A stretch of DNA of 64,000 bases from a virus: positions 124,001-188,000 of IMG/VR virus record IMGVR_UViG_3300037294_000266. The stretch is one strand, 5' to 3'. Below, one piece after another: positions 61,146 to 64,000 of the stretch. Both the position numbers and the translations under genes were made by a program. The notes under the pieces were generated by a model that was not told the origin of the DNA, ran no database searches, and saw only the letters and a list, made by a program, of their open reading frames with translations. Positions within the stretch are counted from its first letter, which is position 1. Each line of letters starts with the position of its first letter.

Positions 61146-62011
61146 TGGGCGTCCGTCATCGCGATACGCTCCTGGGCAATGGCCTGGGTTACGGTGAGTT
61201 TAACAACTCACCCATGGTGAACCTGGCGATCGGTGGGCAGAACGCCTACCAGTCTGACCTGCGTTACTTCCATGCGAACACTGACTACGTCCGCCGTAAC
61301 CTGATCATCAAGGTTCTGCAAGCTCCTCGTGGCTTCCAGTATCTAGATAATCCGGACAGCTACTACAAAGCCCTTAAAGGCATTGTAGAGATGCACGCAC
61401 AGACTTGGGACGGCTTCAACCGTACCTTGACCGTGAACAGCGTCGAAGCGCCGGTGTCGGGTGCTGGTGAGATGCAGCAAACACCAAGCAACGTGACGCG
61501 TCAGCGTTCCGATCCTTCCATGACCATCCGTGAGAAGTACGGTCGTCCAGTTCAACGGTTCTTCGAATCGTGGATTACCGAGCTGATCATGGATCCGGAC
61601 TCGAAGGTGCCTGGCATCTCCACTCGCATCAACGGGCCAACTGACCTGCTGCCGGATATGTATTCGATGAGCATCATTGCTTACGAACCAGATCCTTCGT
61701 TCAGCAAAGTCAATGCCGCCTGGCTGATGACCAACATGTATCCGACCACAGCCGGTGATTTCACCGGTCGTCGTGATAAGACCGCTGATGGCGAAGAGCT
61801 CATGCTGACCATTCCGTTTACCGGTATGCAGCAAGTGGGTATCGCAGTCGACCGTTTCGCCCAGCAACTGCTGGATGCGATGCCTAAGACGGGTACTTCT
61901 CCAAACCTGAAACCGGCCTTCATGAGCGCTGTGGAACAGGACGTGCTGAAAGCACAGGTTGGTTTCACAGAGCAGGTAGCGGAGTTCAACCGCACATTCA
62001 TCAAGCTGTAA
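61145..62011 (+). CDS. Tail tube protein (phiKZ gp30-type)
   Basis: The 288-residue protein follows the sheath gene with a one-base overlap, the usual order in contractile phages. It is beta-rich with several helices and a C-terminal helix (AEFNRTFIKL), and its length fits the phiKZ tube gp30. Same codon bias as the sheath. GGAG lies before the ATG. The assignment relies on position and size more than on motifs. Confidence 0.8.
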   Translation: MGVRHRDTLLGNGLGYGEFNNSPMVNLAIGGQNAYQSDLRYFHANTDYVRRNLIIKVLQAPRGFQYLDNPDSYYKALKGIVEMHAQTWDGFNRTLTVNSVEAPVSGAGEMQQTPSNVTRQRSDPSMTIREKYGRPVQRFFESWITELIMDPDSKVPGISTRINGPTDLLPDMYSMSIIAYEPDPSFSKVNAAWLMTNMYPTTAGDFTGRRDKTADGEELMLTIPFTGMQQVGIAVDRFAQQLLDAMPKTGTSPNLKPAFMSAVEQDVLKAQVGFTEQVAEFNRTFIKL

Positions 62012-62044
62012 GGCTTGGCGAAAAAGAAAAAAAGAACGGATGGA

Positions 62045-62066
62045 GAGGGAGCCGAAAGGCTCCCTC
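62045..62066. terminator. Bidirectional terminator with GAAA loop
   Basis: Nine-bp stem GAGGGAGCC/GGCTCCCTC with a GAAA loop, following the tube gene and converging with 62080-63129. An A-rich tract lies on the left. Confidence 0.85.
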
Positions 62067-62079
62067 TTTATGCCGCCGG

Positions 62080-63129
62080 TTACGAAACGTACGTCAGAAC
62101 AAACGGACGTAGATGTTTGGCATCTACCATGAAGGCAGTGCCATCTTCAGTGCGAGTCAAGTGCGACCCAATGGTTACCAGCCCACGCCCTGCACGAGTA
62201 GAGTCTGCCTTCTTGACGATGAACTTCTTCTCTACCGCATCAAAATCACTGATGCGATAAAGCTCTTTCTCACCTTCGACTTCAACGTACTGATGGAACT
62301 GAGGAATCCATGACAACCGCGCTGTATCAGCAACCTGCGGCTTTTCCTGGAACCCAGTGAGCATGGTGACGAAGAACATCGCCGTCACTGTACTGGTCTT
62401 GAACTCAGGTACCGTCATTACAGGAGATGCCCGACCTGTGTTCTCACACACGCGGTAGTAGTGGCAGTTGGAGTCATGACGAAGGAACGTAATGAGCTGC
62501 TCGCCATTGACTTCTGAAATCGCCACATCGACCGAATCGCCAGGGAAGCGCATGCCCTGCTTATCAATGATCGAATAGGCTGCTTTGATCCAACGGCCTT
62601 CCATCAGATGCTGAAGGTATTCGAATGAAGCAACGTCGTCGAACGTAACGCGATAAGTATCGCCACGATCACCATCAAGGTTAACCTGATGGCGAGCAGG
62701 GCGTTGCATCGCGTTGCCATGTTTAACAGCGGCAGTCGGAACGGTGGCCGGATCGTCACCGAATGCCTTAAGGACATCTTCAGCGACGTTACTTGCAGCA
62801 GGTACCCACTTGAAGCTGAACACCGCATAGATAGGACCTGCAAGCGAAGGATAGGCCATCACGGTCCCACAAGCCACCACAATCATCCAATGCTCGACTT
62901 TCCCGTCGGCTACGGTAGTGAGGACCAGTTTGCGATGTTTATTGCCCGACTCCAGTGTGACAATATTGACCTCAGAGTCTTTCGTTAAATTAACAGCGGC
63001 AGCGGTCGTCTGACAACGCACATAGCCGTATTCTTCACACTGCTTGAAAAATGCGTCGAACGAGTTATTGCTAACGAACTTACCGTCGTTAAGTTGTTTG
63101 AAAGTGCCTTTACCAGTAGAAGCTGTCAT
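62080..63129 (-). CDS. Unknown 349-residue protein
   Basis: Not recognised. Two similar-looking beta-rich halves: an N-terminal part with KHRKLVLTTVADGKVEHW and a C-terminal part with EKKFIVKKADSTRAGRGL; two Cys in the middle (NCHYYRVC). GAGAGGAA lies close to the ATG. The promoter-like motif at 63173 is 44 nt upstream, so it is probably early and monocistronic. Confidence 0.8.
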   Translation of the reverse strand: MTASTGKGTFKQLNDGKFVSNNSFDAFFKQCEEYGYVRCQTTAAAVNLTKDSEVNIVTLESGNKHRKLVLTTVADGKVEHWMIVVACGTVMAYPSLAGPIYAVFSFKWVPAASNVAEDVLKAFGDDPATVPTAAVKHGNAMQRPARHQVNLDGDRGDTYRVTFDDVASFEYLQHLMEGRWIKAAYSIIDKQGMRFPGDSVDVAISEVNGEQLITFLRHDSNCHYYRVCENTGRASPVMTVPEFKTSTVTAMFFVTMLTGFQEKPQVADTARLSWIPQFHQYVEVEGEKELYRISDFDAVEKKFIVKKADSTRAGRGLVTIGSHLTRTEDGTAFMVDAKHLRPFVLTYVS

Positions 63130-63172
63130 GTTGGTGTTCCTCTCAGGTGGTTAGGGTTGTATATTCAACTCT

Positions 63173-63182
63173 ATCATGTATC
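63173..63182 (-). promoter_or_regulatory. Putative early promoter motif (GATACATGAT)
   Basis: Minus-strand GATACATGAT 44 nt upstream of 62080-63129, with a CGAATTTG box about 15 bases further upstream. Confidence 0.55.
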
Positions 63183-63209
63183 CGTAAAACAAATTCGAAT
63201 CGACATAAA

Positions 63210-63223
63210 GGCCGGCATCGGCC
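63210..63223 (-). terminator. Weak terminator-like hairpin
   Basis: Five-bp GC stem GGCCG/CGGCC with a four-base loop followed by TTTATG, nine bases after the stop of 63232-63618. Confidence 0.5.
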
Positions 63224-63231
63224 GACCCTAG

Positions 63232-63618
63232 TCAATGAACCTGAGTATGCACTGGATAGTCAAAGACCACCCATCCCTTCGCAGTACGTACCGCCCAGTC
63301 ATTACTCGACCATGTTCTCTTCACATCTCTGCCGTACGGCGTAGCGTGTTTTAGAGGAGGTTGGAGGTTGTTGCGATTCTTGACGAGGTCCAGGATAAAC
63401 GAGCCTGTCCTGATAACGATCCTGATATCTAGAATCGCCTCATTGCTGTCCATGGCGCGTATATCTAAATATCCCTCACTACCATGGCCGTGAATACCGT
63501 TGTCGTCTTCTACAGCCCTTAGAAGAGCTTCCAGGGCTGTATGATTGAAGGCTGACTCGATGGAATCACGCTCACCATCATAAGGAGTGATATACGCACT
63601 CTTTATCTGAACTGTCAT
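63232..63618 (-). CDS. Unknown 128-residue protein
   Basis: Not recognised. Beta-rich, with an internal ESAFNHTALEALLRAVEDD helix and a C-terminal WVVFDYPVHTQVH. Its ATG overlaps the upstream stop by four bases. Followed by a weak hairpin at 63210-63223 and the promoter of the next gene. Confidence 0.7.
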   Translation of the reverse strand: MTVQIKSAYITPYDGERDSIESAFNHTALEALLRAVEDDNGIHGHGSEGYLDIRAMDSNEAILDIRIVIRTGSFILDLVKNRNNLQPPLKHATPYGRDVKRTWSSNDWAVRTAKGWVVFDYPVHTQVH

Positions 63619-64000
63619 GTGTCTTTACTGCCATCGATGACCTTGAAACGTGCTCGCCGTATTTTCTTTTCTTCTGCTGCTATAGCGGTACGGTTAGCAA
63701 GTTCAGCATGCAGTGTTTCACCGACTGTAATAAACGACAGCGCAGAAAGAACGCTACACAGGTCTTCCACCGGATAGAAAACAAAGGCTTCGCCATTATC
63801 AACCATCTGAACATCACCGGCTGCATCCTCCCCCAAGGAATAATCAGGCATGACATTGAATCGATTCTCATCGAGACCGACATCAATGATCATTACATCG
63901 ACAACGCCTTCGTAATCTAGAAACACGATCCGAAGCCGGTAGTCGTAAATATCCCAAGGTGAATTAAAGAACGTGATGTCGATAGAGTCGTTATCAGGAT
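63615..64000 (-). CDS. Partial unknown protein (5' end beyond the right edge)
   Basis: The frame remains open to the window edge: codons above 63926 read coherent protein (SIDITFFNSPWDIYDYRLRI), so a GTG at 63926 is unlikely to be the true start. The visible part (at least 127 residues) is beta-rich and acidic with a DVQMVDNGEAFVFYP segment and a basic Lys/Arg end. Function unknown. Its stop overlaps the next ATG by four bases. Confidence 0.7.
   Translation of the reverse strand, partial: PDNDSIDITFFNSPWDIYDYRLRIVFLDYEGVVDVMIIDVGLDENRFNVMPDYSLGEDAAGDVQMVDNGEAFVFYPVEDLCSVLSALSFITVGETLHAELANRTAIAAEEKKIRRARFKVIDGSKDT

Overview
This window looks like 64 kb from the genome of a nucleus-forming jumbo myovirus of the phiKZ type (Chimalliviridae), probably infecting Pseudomonas. 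The evidence is a set of hallmark genes in phiKZ-like order: a phage-nucleus shell protein (ChmA), a tubulin-like PhuZ, multisubunit RNA polymerase pieces of two different enzymes, a large terminase, and a contractile tail sheath with its tube. No tRNA, IS element, CRISPR array or integrase was seen. Coding is dense, with many 1-50 nt overlaps. Operons usually end in GC-rich hairpins, often with a UUCG or CGAA loop, next to T/A runs. Comparisons with phiKZ gene numbers rest on remembered synteny and motif recognition, not on a search.

Layout. 1-2.7 kb: minus-strand genes of unknown role, with a gene cut by the left edge. 2.8-7.8 kb: plus-strand operon with a beta-prime C-terminal fragment of the virion RNA polymerase (vRNAP) and a 942-residue repeat protein. 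7.9-17.3 kb (minus): small early-type genes, an HD hydrolase, an SF2 helicase split by a class-3-type intein, then the beta-prime C-terminal and beta C-terminal subunits of the non-virion RNA polymerase (nvRNAP). 17.8-31.2 kb (minus): an RGG-tailed protein, candidates for the nucleus import factor and the nvRNAP accessory subunit, an SSB-like protein, a metallophosphoesterase, several unknowns, the nvRNAP beta-prime N-terminal subunit, and ChmA. 31.5-35.3 kb: a plus-strand unknown and a B-family-type DNA polymerase. 35.4-42.8 kb (minus): about 18 small, tightly overlapping unknown genes, several with a similar C-terminal beta-hairpin pattern. 42.8-49.1 kb: PhuZ, a plus-strand unknown, small membrane proteins, and a non-coding stretch that may hold a small RNA. 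49.2-62 kb: structural and packaging block (two plus-strand unknowns, terminase, three large putative virion proteins, sheath, tube). 62-64 kb: accessory minus-strand genes, the last cut by the right edge.

How the genes fit together. The vRNAP injected with the genome would transcribe early genes. A motif resembling TACATTAT recurs 26-77 nt upstream of nine minus-strand first genes, including ChmA, PhuZ, the nvRNAP beta C-terminal subunit and its putative accessory subunit, and is a good candidate for that early promoter. ChmA builds the nucleus, PhuZ filaments position it and deliver capsids, the DNA polymerase, helicase and SSB candidate replicate inside it, nvRNAP made during infection drives later genes, and terminase, sheath and tube serve packaging and assembly.
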